Assembly (NCBI GenBank): GCA_022605405.1
Contig: JABYQQ010000010.1
Span: forward strand, 62,001 to 126,000
Direction: 5' to 3'
DNA length: 64,000 nucleotides
From: Earliella scabrosa
Lineage: Eukaryota > Basidiomycota > Agaricomycetes > Polyporales > Polyporaceae
Numbering within the stretch: position 1 is the first letter of the stretch; the number at the start of each line of letters is the position of its first letter. This document shows, piece after piece, positions 10,958-24,060 of this stretch. The notes below the pieces were generated by a model. It saw only the letters and a program-made list of their open reading frames with translations. It ran no database searches and had not been told where the DNA came from. Made by a program: the position numbers and the translations under genes.

Positions 10958-12600
10958 TCAAGCCAGGTGCAGACCGAGCGCGGACGGAGAAGGGAGCGCC
11001 TTCGTGAGAACGTCGGCGACCATGTCATCCGTCGGGCAGTAGATGAGGCAAACATTCTTCTCCTTGACAGTCCAGCGAATAAAATGGAACCGGATGTCGA
11101 TGTGCTTGGTCCGAGCGTGGTACTGGTTGTCGCGGGCGAGGGCAATGGCAGACTGGTTGTCGGAGTTGAGAGGGACGGCGTCCGAAAAGGGTCCAAAGAC
11201 TTGTCCGATGAGGGACCGGAGCCAAAGTGCTTCCTTCGAAGCGTGCGTGAGAGCAACGTATTCGGACTCAGTAGTGCTCAACGAGATGAGCTCCTGGCGC
11301 TTGAAGCTCCATGAGACGGCGCCGCCGTCGATGAGAAAGACGTAGCCCGAGATTGCCTTGCGGTCCTCGTGCATAGAGCCGTCAGCATCCGTGTAGCCGA
11401 CGAGATCGAAAGACAAGTCGCCATAGGTCAGCCGGAGATGCTTGGTGCCAGAGAGATAGCGGAAGACGCGTCGGACGGCGTCTCAGTGAGCACGGCCGGG
11501 GTTCTCGGAGAAGCGGGAGAGGATCGAGACGGCGTACGTGATGTCCGGGCGCGTTCCCAGAGAAGTGTACATGAGCAATCCGACGGCCTCACGGTAGGGC
11601 ACGTTCTGCATTGAGGCTATCTCGGCGGTTGTGGACGGCGATTGGGAGGTCGACAGGGCGACATGGGGGTCCATGGGAGTTGACACGGGCTTCGCGTCCT
11701 CGAGCCCAAAGCGGCGGATGATGGACTCGATGTAGGACGTTTGCGAGAGGGAGAGACGGCGTGCGGCGCGGTCGCGCTCCACAGCAAACCCGAGGATCCA
11801 CAGTAAGGTCGTTGATGTGAACTACGATGACGATGAGGTCAGTAGTCCCAACCTGGTAGAACACGGCCTGGTCGACGTTGCACTGCGACATTCCGAGCTT
11901 CTCTTGCAGGACGCGCAGGAGTTTCTTGTGCCAGTGGCGCGTGCTCTGCTTGAGGCCGTAAAGCGGACAGAGTAGTCAGAGTGCGAGTGACTTATCAGAG
12001 GTAAGCTTCATGCCCGGCGGGAGGGCCATCCAGATTGCACACGCTCTTCACATCAAGCTGATGGACCTCGAAGTCGTGTCGCGCGGCGAACACAAGGGCA
12101 GTCCGGATGGACGCGGTCTTCGCAACTGGCGCGTAGATATCGAAGAAGTCGACACCCGGGACCTGTGAGAAGCCACGCGCGACCAATCGTGCGCGGTAGG
12201 GGTAGACGTGCCCGGATGCGTTCTTCTTCGCGTGGAAGACCCAGCAACAGCTGACAATATTGGCGTCCGGCGGCGGCTTCTCGAGGACCCAGGTTCCGTG
12301 CGCCTCAAGCGTGTCGAGCTCCTCCTTCATCGCCTCCTCCCGGCGCGGCCATTCGGGCCTTCGCTTTACCTCTGCGAGCGACTGTGGGTCTAGCCCTTTC
12401 TCATCTGCCATCTGCACGGCCATCGCAATGCCGTCGATCTCCTCTACGGGCGCGTTCGCAGCCTCTTCCGGGAAGGTCTCTTGGACAAGAACACCCTTTG
12501 GAAGCTTCGCGTCGGCGCCCTTGCTGGACAAGATGTCTAGCACCTTAGCGGACGGCTTGCGGGCGCGTGTCTTGAGCTATTCTTGGAATGCAAGCTGTTC
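10958..12600 (-). pseudogene. Broken Ty1/Copia pol (reverse transcriptase and RNase H)
   Basis: Pieces in order on the minus strand. The reverse transcriptase N-terminus (about 12540-12000) has WVFHAKKNASG and ARLVARGFSQVPGVDFF. After a gap and frameshift comes a piece near 11890-11800 where the catalytic YVDD motif reads HIND, then the reverse transcriptase thumb (TPMDPHVAL, LGTRPDITYAVSILSRF), then RNase H (GYTDADGSM, STTESEYVA, SDNQSAI, TKHIDIRFHFIR) ending near 10958. Several frameshifts, a stop near 11485 and a deletion in the palm make it non-functional. Gag, protease and integrase are absent. It is a different Copia family from the intact element, judged by its different motif wording. 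Confidence 0.85.
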
Positions 12601-15600
12601 CACCCAGAAGTGTACAGCGGTGCAAGCATGCATCATATGGTCGATGGAGATAGCGTCAGCAGCAACATGTCGGTTGACCGTGTGTTCATGTAGCTCCTGC
12701 AGAAATGGAAGTAAATAGAGGATCCAGAAGGAGAGAGACAGAGTACTTCACAAAGATGAAAGGCAAGTGACGTGTCTCTAAGCACTGCAACTGCTGCACT
12801 CCTCCGCACTTCTCCCTACGTATGATACACCTTCTAGCCTTCCTGTATGCATAGTATATAGCCCGGCCTCAAGTCTGTTATATATCATCCCAATTCTTGC
12901 TGCTCACATTACATACACTACCTAACCTCGTCTACTTCGCTCAGCCTTGTTTACACTTCTCAGCTCTCAGCGCATCCACACACACGCACTTTTCATTCAT
13001 GCCTCTCATTGCTCACATGCTTGTGTTTCCTGGTCTACATCTGATGGCCCCACTGGTTCTCTCCTAGCCTTCTTGTCAACCATCTAGCGGCCAGTCAACT
13101 CATCATTATTGCTTCCTATCACTCACTTGCATGCTGTGCCCTCTTGCTTCCCATGCTGCTTCCTCTTATTTATGTCTATGACTCTGTCACTGGGCACTTA
13201 CAATACTGCCTGTTCCAGTTCTCGCTCCTCTCCTCCATATCACTGCATCCAGCATATTCTGTATTATATGTAGACTTTTGTTGTAAATATATTTAATTCT
13301 CGTGATCTTCCCTTGTGATCTGCATGCGTCTGGATGCCCCTAGAACCCCAGAGATGCCCAGTCCAGTGGCCCACTCGACCCATTACTCAACAAGTGTCCT
13401 GACACGAACGACCCTTGGCAAGAGTGCATTGGACAACAAGCAGTGCAACCGAGCACAAGAGTCACCTGCATGTGCAATGATTGCAAGCGGTTACAATTAG
13501 ATTGTGGGCTGATTGTGCGATTATAATGGAATGGAAGATGATAATAGTTGAATGCACACGCTCACCGCTAATTGGAAGCGATTGCACCACTTGTTGGCAC
13601 TTGGGCCTGAGTATGAGCTGTTCGGGCTTTTGCTGATGTGGATGCATTAATTGACCTGGAAGATGTTGACAGCGAGAATCTTCTGATTTCACTGATGTAT
13701 GTTCTCAATCCCGCTCTGGCCCATTGTCTATTCACTTGTACTATGCCTGCTTGGCTGCCTGTAGTACTAATGTACATTTCTACTAGGATATAGCTCTGCG
13801 AGCCCGCACCTATACTTCCTCGTGCAATCAATGCCAGTTTCCAGCACTCTCCTTCATCAGGAAGGGCTGATATCTCAATTTGATGCATATGGACCCGAAC
13901 AGAGACAGGGAGACATTTGATACCGGATCAATATATCGAGAACCGGGCTTCAGGTGGCTTCCGGGCTGAGACCGCAATCTCACATTGGAGAATACGTCTC
14001 CAGATGGAGACAGATATCTCCACTCATGGCCCACGTCAACTGCATCTCCCATGCATGAGTATGGACTGGGTCTCTACAAACAAGCACAGTAAAGTAGTTC
14101 ACACGGTCATCCTCAGTTGTCTGTCTGGGTACACAGAATTTCAGTGGAATTCTCATCTGCCATCTACGTAGTCACAGGAATATGCTTGACCAAGCCGTAT
14201 GTTAGCATTCCCTGCAGTCTGACACCTACCCATGCAAATTTGGTCTGTTGTGCCAGACGAGCACTTGAATTCACTGCATCAGACGGAGACGAGCACAACG
14301 GCTGGAGAACACGATCTCAATACGGAGATTAGATGTACGGACGCTGCCGGGCCGAGCAGACATCTCGGCCTCAGGAACACATCTCCTGACACGTGGAAGC
14401 CGAGACTTGGGCAAATGGTCTCCATTCGGAGAAAATCCAGATTCCTGATGTTGTTTCCCTCTCCTCATCTGTCTTGTCCCTCTGTCCTCAGTCTGCCGTC
14501 TCTGCATCCTCAGCCCTCGGACAGCCCGGTGTCCATTACATTTTTATGCAGGAGATCCAAGCTCATTCACCCCTGAATGAAAGATTGCATATGACTCCAA
14601 GCGACAGCCATTAGTACCCCTTCACACATGCGAACCATGCATGGCATTGCGTCTATGACACACAAGGTGGGAAGCCGGCGCGGTGGCATTGTAGGAGGCG
14701 CCCAGGAACAGGAAGTTGTGGTATCACCCTATTCTTGTCGGACGTCAGGCCGGTGGGTGTTAAGAACAGGGCAGAGATCTGATGATTTGGGGAGTTCTTG
14801 GGGTGCTTTTATACATGTGGGGAATCGCAGGGCCAAGACGTATGGACTCGTACACTACAATAGGAACAAGATGTAGGTGGAGTCGTTCCAGAGCGTCGGG
14901 GCGATAGGAGGTAGTGTACAAAAGAGGATGCTGCGCCCGACGTCGGGAGGACAAGGATGTGAGTCGGGAGGAGGACCGTCGGGAGTCAGCGGACGGCGCG
15001 TAGCCGTATTCGGGAGTGAGACAAACAAGTGCATACCGATAGATGCGGGAGCCACGTGGTGGGGATCTCCGGCGATCTTTGATGGCAGCCACAGCGGAGA
15101 TTGAAAGGTGAGCACCCATAAGTAAGCTCGAGCCTCGAGTAGGGTCACTCTACGGCGCCGTATTTTGAAGGCAGCGAGAAATTCGTGGCTGGCACGGTGT
15201 CCGTGGTGAGTTACTGTTCCTGATACAACGCTCCGAGTCTCTCTCTCACTGTGCAATATTCACCCGGTGCGAACCGCTGCACCGCAGTCGTGCGGCCAGA
15301 AGATTTTCGGCCCCTCTACTCTTGATCACCTGCGCGTCACAATCGCGAGATTCGAGTCGCCGGAAGCTGAGGTTGCACGCACTGAAGTCGCGAGCGCAAG
15401 TGCGACCACCAGGAGCTGGAAAACGCGATAGGATGTCATCATCGCCGGACTAGAGCCCACGGTTGAGGACCTGAATGCCGACATCCCCAAACACCGCATC
15501 ACGGAGGACCAGCCGAAGATTCTAGTCCACGCTCTTGAGCTCGCACTACTAGTAGAGTACCAGGAGCTCGAGGTCAGCCTGCTCGCCGTCAGGAGATGGC

Positions 15601-16365
15601 TCTTCGGGCGTCCATCGAATCACAGGTACGCATTTGGTGGGACATCGGACGCGCAAGGGGACTTACATGTGTAGTACACAGGCCGTAAGTAAGCGTTCTG
15701 TGGCGACCATCCAACGTCCTGAGCCCAGGGAGCTCGCGCGGAAGGACCTACAATCGCGGCACCCAACTCGATTGCCGACTCCCACTCACCACTCGCGTCC
15801 CGTCCAGGCCCCACTCTATGTAACGAGCTCGCGGCAGCCGCTTGGACAAGGTCGCTTTATACGTCTACGGCAACGCAAGCGTGCGAAGACCCCGCCATGA
15901 CTCTTCGACGGGTGACTCCCGCCTCCCTCAAGTAGCCTCCTCGGTTCTATCTGTCTTTCAGCTCCCAACTCCCTGGCCCAACCGGCATCTCGTATCCTGT
16001 CTCCTCATCCTCCTATTACAAAGCGCCCACCTGGATTTTTCGCGTTCAACTTGTCCTCCAGTTTGCCACTCTCACCTTATTTCCCTCGATCCTTCTCTTC
16101 GGCATCTTCCGGATCACGGCCACCAAGTCTCGCACTGGATTGCTCGTCCTCGCCGCCGCTTTTCTACCTCTACCTGCTGTCCACATCTACCGTCGTCCTG
16201 CCGCTCACGTCATACGCGTCGATGGCTCCGTCCTGCGCCTCGGATGGGTCCGCTTCGCGCTGGTCAGGCACAGGTACGCGCTAGTGGGCGGACAGCCTGC
16301 GAAAGGCGTATTGGGTGAAGGAGGACAACCGAGGCGCACGGCGGGTGCTCAAGCAAGGCAGGATG
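12601..16365. other. Gene-poor interval, no supported gene
   Basis: Pyrimidine-rich low-complexity DNA lies at about 12780-13290. The stretch 13960-14450 repeats short ATCTCC and GGAGAC words in both orientations. From 14600 to 16365 the DNA is GC-rich with many short open frames but no protein-like reading. It is most likely decayed repeat and gene debris. Confidence 0.5.
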
Positions 16366-16790
16366 TCGAGCTCGGCGAGCGGAGGCTTGGGCATTGGAAG
16401 TTACTGGACGGCGCGAGTTGAACATTGAACTCAACATGTGCTCTCTCCGTGCGCTGCGCTATGACAGCGCCCTCGGCATTCTACACTACGAGATCACGCA
16501 CAGCATCATCTCCGTACGTCGAAACCACCCGCACACCACCGTCATCTAGTGCTTGACCCTCGCCCCCGTCGTCGCGCTCAAAGCTGAGGTCGCGCCCCCA
16601 GAATACAAAGAGTGGCTTGCTGGTGCGCTCTTCCACAACTGTCCACGGTTGGGCTCTGTCAAGGCGACTCGCTCAAAATCCAGCAGTAAGCCCCCTTGTG
16701 TTCTCGAGTCGTGCGAGGCTCGACTGACGGGGACCCGCGCGTAGGCTTGTAGACGACCTCGGCCTGCGCTCGACACTTGCGCAGTACAAG
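16366..16790 (+). pseudogene. Fragment of an iron-type alcohol dehydrogenase / maleylacetate reductase-like gene
   Basis: The plus-strand reading gives RRELNIELN, then YDSALGILHYEITHSIIS, a possible 36-nt intron (16520..16555), then LTLAPVVALKAEVAPPEY and a further piece VDDLGLRSTLAQYKVPRG after 16745. The order and wording resemble the C-terminal helical domain of fungal Fe-ADH family enzymes, where a metal-binding His lies in an HGITSC-like phrase (here HSIISC). Only this part of the gene is present and stops follow within 80 bp. Assignment is by recall of family phrases; a search could change it. Confidence 0.45.
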
Positions 16791-16819
16791 GTTCCGCGCG
16801 GGACAGTGCGCGGTCCGAC

Positions 16820-17047
16820 ATGAACCGCGCCGAGCTCGGCACGCGCGAAAGTAGCGCCGGGGCTCGTCCGTACCGCTACCAACACTTCGCCGAAGCATTG
16901 AGGGAGGATTTGTTCTCTTCAGGAATAGAGACGAGTGAGCATGATGGCTCGTTCGGCGCGATGATGGCGAGCGGGATCAAGGCGGCTCGCGAGGTCATCC
17001 GTATCTTCGAGACTTCGCAGATCGTCGACGGCAAGATCGTTGCGTGA
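16820..17047 (+). pseudogene. Flavin amine-oxidase-like C-terminal fragment
   Basis: A 75-codon open frame. Residues from about 20 read RYQHFAEALREDLFSSGIET and then SFGAMMASGIKAAREVIR. This is like the end of FAD-dependent amine oxidase or related Rossmann flavoenzymes, where a G-T/I-E-T motif is followed by a G-A-x-x-S-G-x-x-A-A helix contacting FAD. No upstream part of such an enzyme is seen. It starts about 30 bp after the Fe-ADH-like fragment, so this may be a rearranged junction. Another oxidoreductase family is possible. Confidence 0.3.
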
Positions 17048-17832
17048 AGGGGGCATGCCGCCAGTCTGGAAGAAGACTGAAAATCGCACATGGAGCTGAG
17101 CCCAACTCCAGGACGCTAGCGCGGCGCTCGACGAGCAGGTCAAGACCGGCGCTGGGACCACTGTCAAGCTGCTGGGGCTGCGATACGCAATGATTGACAG
17201 CACAGCTCAGGGTGCGTGTATCTATGCTTGCAGCATGTCCCTCCGCTGACAATACCTGCATCGGGCCGTCAAAAGGCTCATGGCCTAGAGCTACGTACTT
17301 CAGGCTCACGCAAATGCGCACTCGGTCGTCACGATTGACCGAGGCGCTTGCGGCACTCGCCCCAAGTGACATAAAAGCAAGGTGTGACGATACGACACAT
17401 GCCGCCTCGGCCCCACCATCCGCCCGGACACCAAGAATTCGCCCGCGGCGAACAGTGGGACGGATAATCGCTTGAAGGTGGTGCGCTGTCGGCGGGGCGG
17501 AGCAATCGTGTATCATATCGCCATTCTTCAATTGAGCATAGATCTGACCAGCCAATCGATTACATTCGCAGACTGTCGCAATCTACCATATCGCGAGCGA
17601 TACGGACAGGTTGGTTCCCGGAGAGGTGATGCATTTGCCTAGATATCTATCGAGCTACTAGTGTACGTACATACGAGTGAATACAACGCGCATAAAATAC
17701 AGAGAACGAGCAGCGAGTTAGTGCGGCGAAAGCGACGCGTGCGATGCAGCGAAACGACGTGGTTGCCCAAGAGCAGAGGGACGAATGGAAGACAAGTGGG
17801 GGGAGGGACGACAACTCAAACAGCTCGGTCGC
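17048..17832. other. No supported gene
   Basis: Short open frames on both strands with in-frame stops. A plus-strand piece near 17101-17215 (ALDEQVKTGAGTTVKLLGLR) looks protein-like but has no recognisable partner exons. It is likely more gene debris following the oxidoreductase fragments. Confidence 0.35.
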
Positions 17833-19731
17833 TCACGAGAGCAGTACTGCGAGTCCTTGATCAACTGCACGTCGAACGTATGTCGGCGGACTGCGGGACC
17901 CGCCGCCTCTTCTTCGGCTTGTCCTCTCGAAGGCAACCTCCTGTTCCTCCTCAGACTGTTCGACATCCTCGTTCTGGAGGGGTTTCGGTGAGAAGCTTCA
18001 TGCCCTGGCTGGACACGCCGAGCGCCTCAGGTGTGTTGAATTACTTCAACGACGAGCCCGTGAGCGCGACGAGCGGGACCGTGTAGTCCGCGTAGCACTC
18101 CTTGCATTATTGTCTCCGCGTCAGCACCTGTGGCACGAACCACGAAACGCAAAGGACAGCGCTCACCTCATCAGAAAACGCTTCAGCACGTCGGACGAGT
18201 GGAGCGCTAGGAACGTCTCGCGAATGATTGTCGACATCTGGTCAACGTCGCTCGGTTTTGTCCATTCACAGCTGGACGCGACGCACAGGATGCTGAACGC
18301 GCTGGAGTACCGCGCGCAGGGTCTGACGTTCGCGTCCGTACACCACTCGTACTGAAGTTCGGACGCCGACACCTGCTTCTGCGCGTTCGGGTCCGAGATG
18401 AACACCGTCTGGGACGCCGTCATGATGCGCTTCACCGCCGTGTATTGCTGCACGATCGGCAGCCCGAGGGGCGTCGACGTCATCTGCTCCTTCCATCGCG
18501 TGTTCTTGGTCCCCTTGTTCGTCTTCTTAGCGTCCTTGGACATGGGCTCGACGAGCCGGTCGTGCGGAATCGCCTTCGCGATGCGTCGCGCGCACATGGT
18601 CAGCCACGTCTGGGTCTCCTTCGTGCCCTTCCTTGAACAGGATGTCCCCACACTGCCTGAGCTCTGTGAGCGGGCACCGATGCGTGACTTCGTAGAGGTT
18701 GGACAAGACCTGCAAAGGGAGACACGCGCACATTGAGCTCCGCGCCTCCGCTGCAGATGAGACCCTCGAAGCAAGGACTCACCGTCACCTTCCTCGAGAT
18801 CTTCTCCGTAAGCGCATCCGCGGGTGGGAGGCGAAAGTACATATGCGGTCGTACAGCGCCTTCACTCATGGCTGTCCGAATGACTCGAGGCGGCGCGAAG
18901 TCCACGATCTCAAAATGACACTGTGGGAGGGGGGCTGGAGACGAGGGACAGGAGACACGAACGCGAACACGAGAAATGGTGCATCGCAATCGGGATATCG
19001 ATGCGCCGCCCGCCAGAGAACCATGCTCGTCTTGCCGCCGTCAAGTCCTCCGCAAGCTTGATGGCTGCGTCCGGACAGAGCGGGTGAGATCACCCCGTGC
19101 GTGCCCCGGTTCGAGCGCGTTCGCGCCATCGAGCAGGTCCAACGTGGGGCCATTGACAAGGATGGATGACGGAAGAACCGACGTGAGGTTGTAGTTCTTC
19201 GGCATCGTCGTACATCTTGTTGCCAGGGTGCATCAAAAATTGCTTGGCCGAGGGAGTGAAGCGGCCTCACAGTGGACCTAGAGGTGCAGGTGTTGGGGCG
19301 TTGTCTATGGTGGAGATGTTGACGAACCCGTTGTGAAGGCGCAACGCTTGCAAGCCACGGGAATCGGAGGACGGCTTGTTGGGGATAAGCCTTGTTGGTT
19401 AGGGTCATCCTGTCCTCCTTCCCCATGCTCGGACGCGAGCCCTTGCACTCGACACGACGCAAGTCTTGAGATCGCCGAACTCCAATGCAGACTCCTGCGC
19501 CGACCGCCACGCCTCGCGCTCGAGCACTGCGGCCGCCTACCGCAGGCGCTGCACCTCCCCGACCCGGGCCAGGAAGCTCGACTTCAGGAGCACGTCGCGC
19601 CGCCGCTCGACAGGCGGATCGCAGTCGACGTGCTGTGTTGGGGCCTCCATATTGGTATTCGGGGCGCCAACGTCGGGGATGGGGACAGGCAGAGGTGGCA
19701 CAGGTGGAGGTCCGCTTTGAAAGTCCATCAT
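17833..19731 (-). pseudogene. Uncharacterised multi-exon gene, probably damaged
   Basis: Several minus-strand segments look coding and in order. A Pro-rich start MMDFQSGPPPVPPLPVPIPD near 19731 leads into a helical piece (EREAWRSAQESALEFGDLKT). A segment near 19200-19090 contains ILVNGPTLDLLDGANALEPG. A piece at about 18930-18800 reads FEIVDFAPPRVIRTAM. The best segment, 18640-18163, reads KETQTWLTMCARRIAKAIPH and SELQYEWCTDANVRPCARYS. An acidic tail (NEDVEQSEEEQEVAF) lies near 17980-17833. Some junctions have GT-AG sites, but others need frameshifts or cross stops. No known domain is recognised. It could be intact with exons I have not placed. Confidence 0.4.
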
Positions 19732-20448
19732 GTACGGCCACAGAGGATTGGCGACGGCGAATGCAGACGGAGGTAGCGAGGGGAAAGGCGCAGAGGGACG
19801 AAGGTGGGGGCGGGAAGGCGACAAGGAACTGGGGGTACCGGTGAGCTAGCTCTGTGTCATGTAAGCTCGTCTGAGAGCAGCTGGCCGACGAGGAGGGTCG
19901 GTAGCGTCTGTCCAGCATAGGGGGAGGTATGTCGAGCACGTCAGGAAGTTCGACGGGGGCGCGTCGGTCAGAAGTACTGGCGCAGAATTCGACAGCAGCC
20001 TAAGGCCTTACAGGCGCTTGATAGGCACGCGATCACGTGGATAGATGCGCTTTGCGGTACGACGCGGAACGCGGTCTCCCGAGTGTCTATCGCTGCTACA
20101 TCTCATCATCCTGGGCCCGCTTCATTCTGAAACCTCCAGAAGGCGATACTAACATACTCCTACACTGAATCTACGGCTGCCTCCGACCCTACATGCCACA
20201 GGCGCAAGCTCGTCAACCTTCTGGGAGCGGTGCTGGACGGATCTGCTCGGCCGGCGGGAGACTGTGGTGCCGACTGGGTCTTCAACGGTGTGACTGTGGT
20301 GGATAGGCCGGGGTCCGTGGCAGGTACCATGGCGCGTGGCGCTGAGGACAGAAGACGAGGACGCCGGTGAGCATGTTCTGCCCCAACTCCAACCCTTATC
20401 TCCGTAGAGCTCCGCAGGAGCCATACTGGCCAAGAACCGCGAAGGCAG

Positions 20449-20540
20449 CGAGGAGCGAGGGCAGCGAAGGCAGCGAGGGAGCGAGGGCAGCGAGTGTAGC
20501 GAGGGCAGCGAGTGTAGCGAGGGCAGCGAGGTCGGGCAGC
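20449..20540. repeat. GCAGCGAGGGC-type short tandem repeat
   Basis: About ten imperfect 8-10 bp units of AGCGAGGGC / AGCGAGTGT, the last part in 18-bp pairs. It is open in several frames on both strands, giving false Ser/Arg/Gly-rich or Pro/Arg/Ser-rich open frames. Confidence 0.8.
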
Positions 20541-20559
20541 GAGGGGGACGACCATGCAT

Positions 20560-23230
20560 GGTTGTGAAGTCGGTGAGTATGGGTAGGCGAGCGAAGTTAG
20601 TGGATACCAGGGCGGATTAGACAGCAGGGCTCATCGTTATGATCATTATATCCAAACCCGTGGGGTCATTTCACGAAGAGGCTCGCGCTCCGTGTGCCGT
20701 CTGCTAGATGTGCATCATCTACGGCTGCGGATCCCATTCAGGCAGTGTAACTGGATTAAGGAGGGCATCAAGATCGTTTCAAGATTGAGGACTAGGGTAT
20801 GTACTATGTAAGACCAAGATACACGCAGAGGGGTAACGTACAGCATGCGAGTAGGATACAGGTAGGTAGTCTATCATACATTCGTTCTGGGATGATACAG
20901 CAAGAAGGGTATTCAAGAGGAGTGGACCCAGTTGGGATAGGGTCAAACGAGGGATTGGGATATCATGGCCATTGGTGTGGGGAACTCGTACCTGCCAGCT
21001 ATTCCCTAAATCCCGACCCGTTCAGCAGCTATACGCGCGAGCGAGCTGCGTATGTCAAACAGTGGACTAGCACGAAAGACACCACGACCATCAAGGCGAG
21101 GTAGAAGGCTAACGTTTGAGCGAGAGCCCACAGGAACTTCACCAGGACACGTGTGAGGACGAGGAAGAGAGCAAGAGTGAGGACGAGGAGGAGCAGGGCG
21201 ACGTGGAGGGGAATCATCGCTGTGGTCAAAAGCGGGCGTCGAGAGATCAGACTGCATGAATGCCGACCATGTCAGCATGTCAGCAAGCCTGCATCTGTGC
21301 ATCAGACGTACCAGTGATATTGCAGATCAGGTCTTGAGCGACGAAGGCGGCGCTGAATCACGTTGCGATGGTGGCGTGTAGGGATTGTAGTAGGGGATGA
21401 TCCGAGGATAACGTGGGGGAGGGCGAGTTGGACGCGCTCGACGACGTGTGCGATGACGACTCGGAGATAGATGATGTTTGTTCTCTATGGATCGGGAATT
21501 GGACGCGCTCGGCGAGGGATTCGGAGAGCAGTGAGCAACGAGGAGAGAGGTGAGAGATGAGGCCTTGAGGGACGACCTGCGGCTGCAGCGAACAAGTTGA
21601 AGGCCGCGTAGAAGGGATACGAGGTGCACGTGGAACCTACTAGGGACGTGCCCATCAGCAGTACGAGCAGCTATAGCCTTGGCCGGCCCCCGCGCGTCCC
21701 GCGTCATTAGCGCTGTTGTCGATTGTCGGGAAGAGGCCTCGAGGGCGTGAGAGTTCCCGCGCACCGCCCCTCCGTCCGTCCCTCCCTCCCCAACATCGAT
21801 ATCTTGACAAGTCTACGTCGCGCACGAATCGGGCTGGCTCAGAATGAAAATGTCTGATACCCAACTCGCCGTTGTCCTTCTCATGCCCGTCGTCGCGCCC
21901 TTGCGCTCTCCGCGCCCCTCCGCGCCTTCGCGCCCCTACGCGCCTTTACGCGCAGGGATTCCTCTCGTCTTTATCCCTTGTCTCTCCTCTTTCGTATTGC
22001 GTCCCCCGTCTCTGGTCTGTCTTCTCTCGCCTCGCCTCATGTCTCGCGTGCCCTTCTATTGCTCGTTTTGTACTCCACCGCACAGCCGCCCTGCGCCCTC
22101 AAGCCTACGCAAACGGCATCATTTTCCGCACATATGCCGTGGCAGAGTGAGCGCGCACTCTTCGAAGGCGAGCTTGTTGTTCACACGTGAATTTTCAGTT
22201 CGCCAGCAATTATACGGCCTTGACTTCGCGTCCGGCCAGCTGACTTCTTGCGCTCGATTGAATCGAGGTAATCGCTCAGCAGCCCCCCGGTCCTCGACTT
22301 CGTGTCCGACCGGGGAGTTTTATTCGCGATTGCGACATAATATTACCTATACTTTACTGTACACATGTTGCACTCGCGCCCAAGCTCAAGGAGGCGATCT
22401 ACATGACGATAACGACGATGGGCACCACAAAAACAAGCTATGATGCTGTCCGATCCTTACCTCCACCGCCAGGAAGTATTGGAAGGACGAAACGTATTAG
22501 GTCCTTCCGTGGCGGGAAGGACGCGTAGTCATTTCATGGCGAAGCCCAGTAATGACACAGCTGTTGCGTTCCTAAACGACGCACGCTTCATCACAGTCGT
22601 GAACACGCCATTACGAGCCACACTCACCGACGTGTGATGACGACTCCGCTCCAGCCAACCAGGCAAGCCCCGCAAAACCGTTCCAGGAGTGTTCGCTTGC
22701 TCGCTGCGACCCTGCGATCTCGACACGGGCTGGCTGACGTACCTCATCACGATCAACACTGACCGGCACGTTCTCAACCTCCTTGCGCACCTCCATGCCT
22801 GGAATCATGACAGGTCTCGACAGTTCACCCATTTGTCACGTCATGGGTTGCCAGCTCGAGGTCGAAGTTCCGGTATGCCAGCTTGGAGACAAGACCGCGG
22901 AGGGAAAGACCAGAGGAGAAGGGTATACCGGGAGGAGCACACCGACGAGACAACAGCGCAGTGACGAGGTTGCAAAGCAGAGCGGACTAGATAGACGCAA
23001 GAACCCAGAGAGGAGGTGAAAGTAGGATGGAAGAACTGGTTGGCCAAGGATGGAATGATGCGATGATGATTTAGCGCACGGGACACCGAGCGCTTCGCCA
23101 ACAACCCCCAAATCCAGCCCAAGTCACACTCGAGGTTGTCCAACCTCTCCATTCATCGCTGGCCGGCCAACTATCGCATGTAACGACCCCCCTCTGCACG
23201 ACTGGCCCACCGGTCAGCGATATGGTGAAC
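20560..23230. other. Gene-poor interval with one hydrophobic small open frame
   Basis: No convincing gene. A 66-codon minus-strand frame at 21029..21229 encodes three hydrophobic segments (for example LHVALLLLVLTLALFLVL), which could be an exon of a small membrane protein, but no flanking exon or start context supports it. CT-rich DNA at 21880-22080 produces long low-complexity frames. The rest shows nothing recognisable. Confidence 0.3.
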
Positions 23231-23609
23231 GGCTAATTGCTCATGTTCCCTGCTACTTCATACGCCCATGCGAGCTCGAACGAGCACTTGAACCCAGCCT
23301 TCTTCCAGAAGCCAACGGTGGACGCGTTCAGCCGATGGAGATATCGTACGTGGACCGATGGGGCGCACCCTGAGCTTGACTTTTTGGTGAGTGTCTCTTA
23401 CTGTAGTTGCCGTACATCCTCTCACATCTTAACCGAATCCGGCCTCGGCTCTCCCTACCAGTGCCAACCGCACGGTCTTGTTCGCAAGTACCATCAGCTG
23501 CTTGCGCTAGTGCTCATGAGCCATATAGGCGGGGGGAAGAGTACGTCCACACCCACTTCTGGTACGTGACTCGTCGCGTGTTTGACTGGTGTCTCGCGCC
23601 GTCTCGCGG

Positions 23610-24060
23610 ACTACTCCTAGCGACGCTGTGTCCACGTTTGAGGTGGTACAGACTTCCACTGGTGAAAATGCGCCACCGGCATCGACGGAGACTACGGTCA
23701 GTAGTACCGGCCCGACCCAGTTATAAACTAGTACTGACACGGACTCCAGCGGTGATACTACCGCCCTCGACTACTACCCGCCCTACACCGGAGAAGATCA
23801 CCCCGAAGTCAGATGCGGCTAGGATTAGGACGCTCTTCTTTGAAGTCCACCCTACTACTAACACTGCGGAAGCCCCGGGTCGACTTCAAATCCTATCAGC
23901 ACCGATCCCGCTAAGACAACTGAGAAGACGATCACCAGCTCTAAAGCCGTAGCCACAACCGAGTTGCCTGTGACCGAAGCTACCGCTGTGGGGTCTTGCG
24001 TCCTCGACTACGGGACGGTGTGGGTGTTGGCTCAGAACGCAACCGAGACCTAGACGACCT
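23610..24060 (+). pseudogene. Ser/Thr-rich secreted- or wall-protein-like fragment with stops
   Basis: A plus-strand reading gives SDAVSTFEVVQTSTGENAPP then a Thr/Ser-rich run ending at a stop (about 23727). After further stops come PISTDPAKTTEKTITSSKAV and a segment with SCVLDYGTVWVLAQN. Composition resembles Ser/Thr-rich linkers of fungal extracellular proteins. At least three in-frame stops interrupt it. No signal peptide or anchor was found. Confidence 0.3.

Noticed and set aside
18866..19939. 357-codon minus-strand open frame
   Set aside because: Its composition is Arg/Ser/Pro-rich and unlike protein. A competing frame in the same strand carries better protein-like segments, so this is a shadow of GC-rich DNA.
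21844..22443. 199-codon plus-strand open frame
   Set aside because: It is dominated by CT-rich low complexity, with no start context, motif or splice support.
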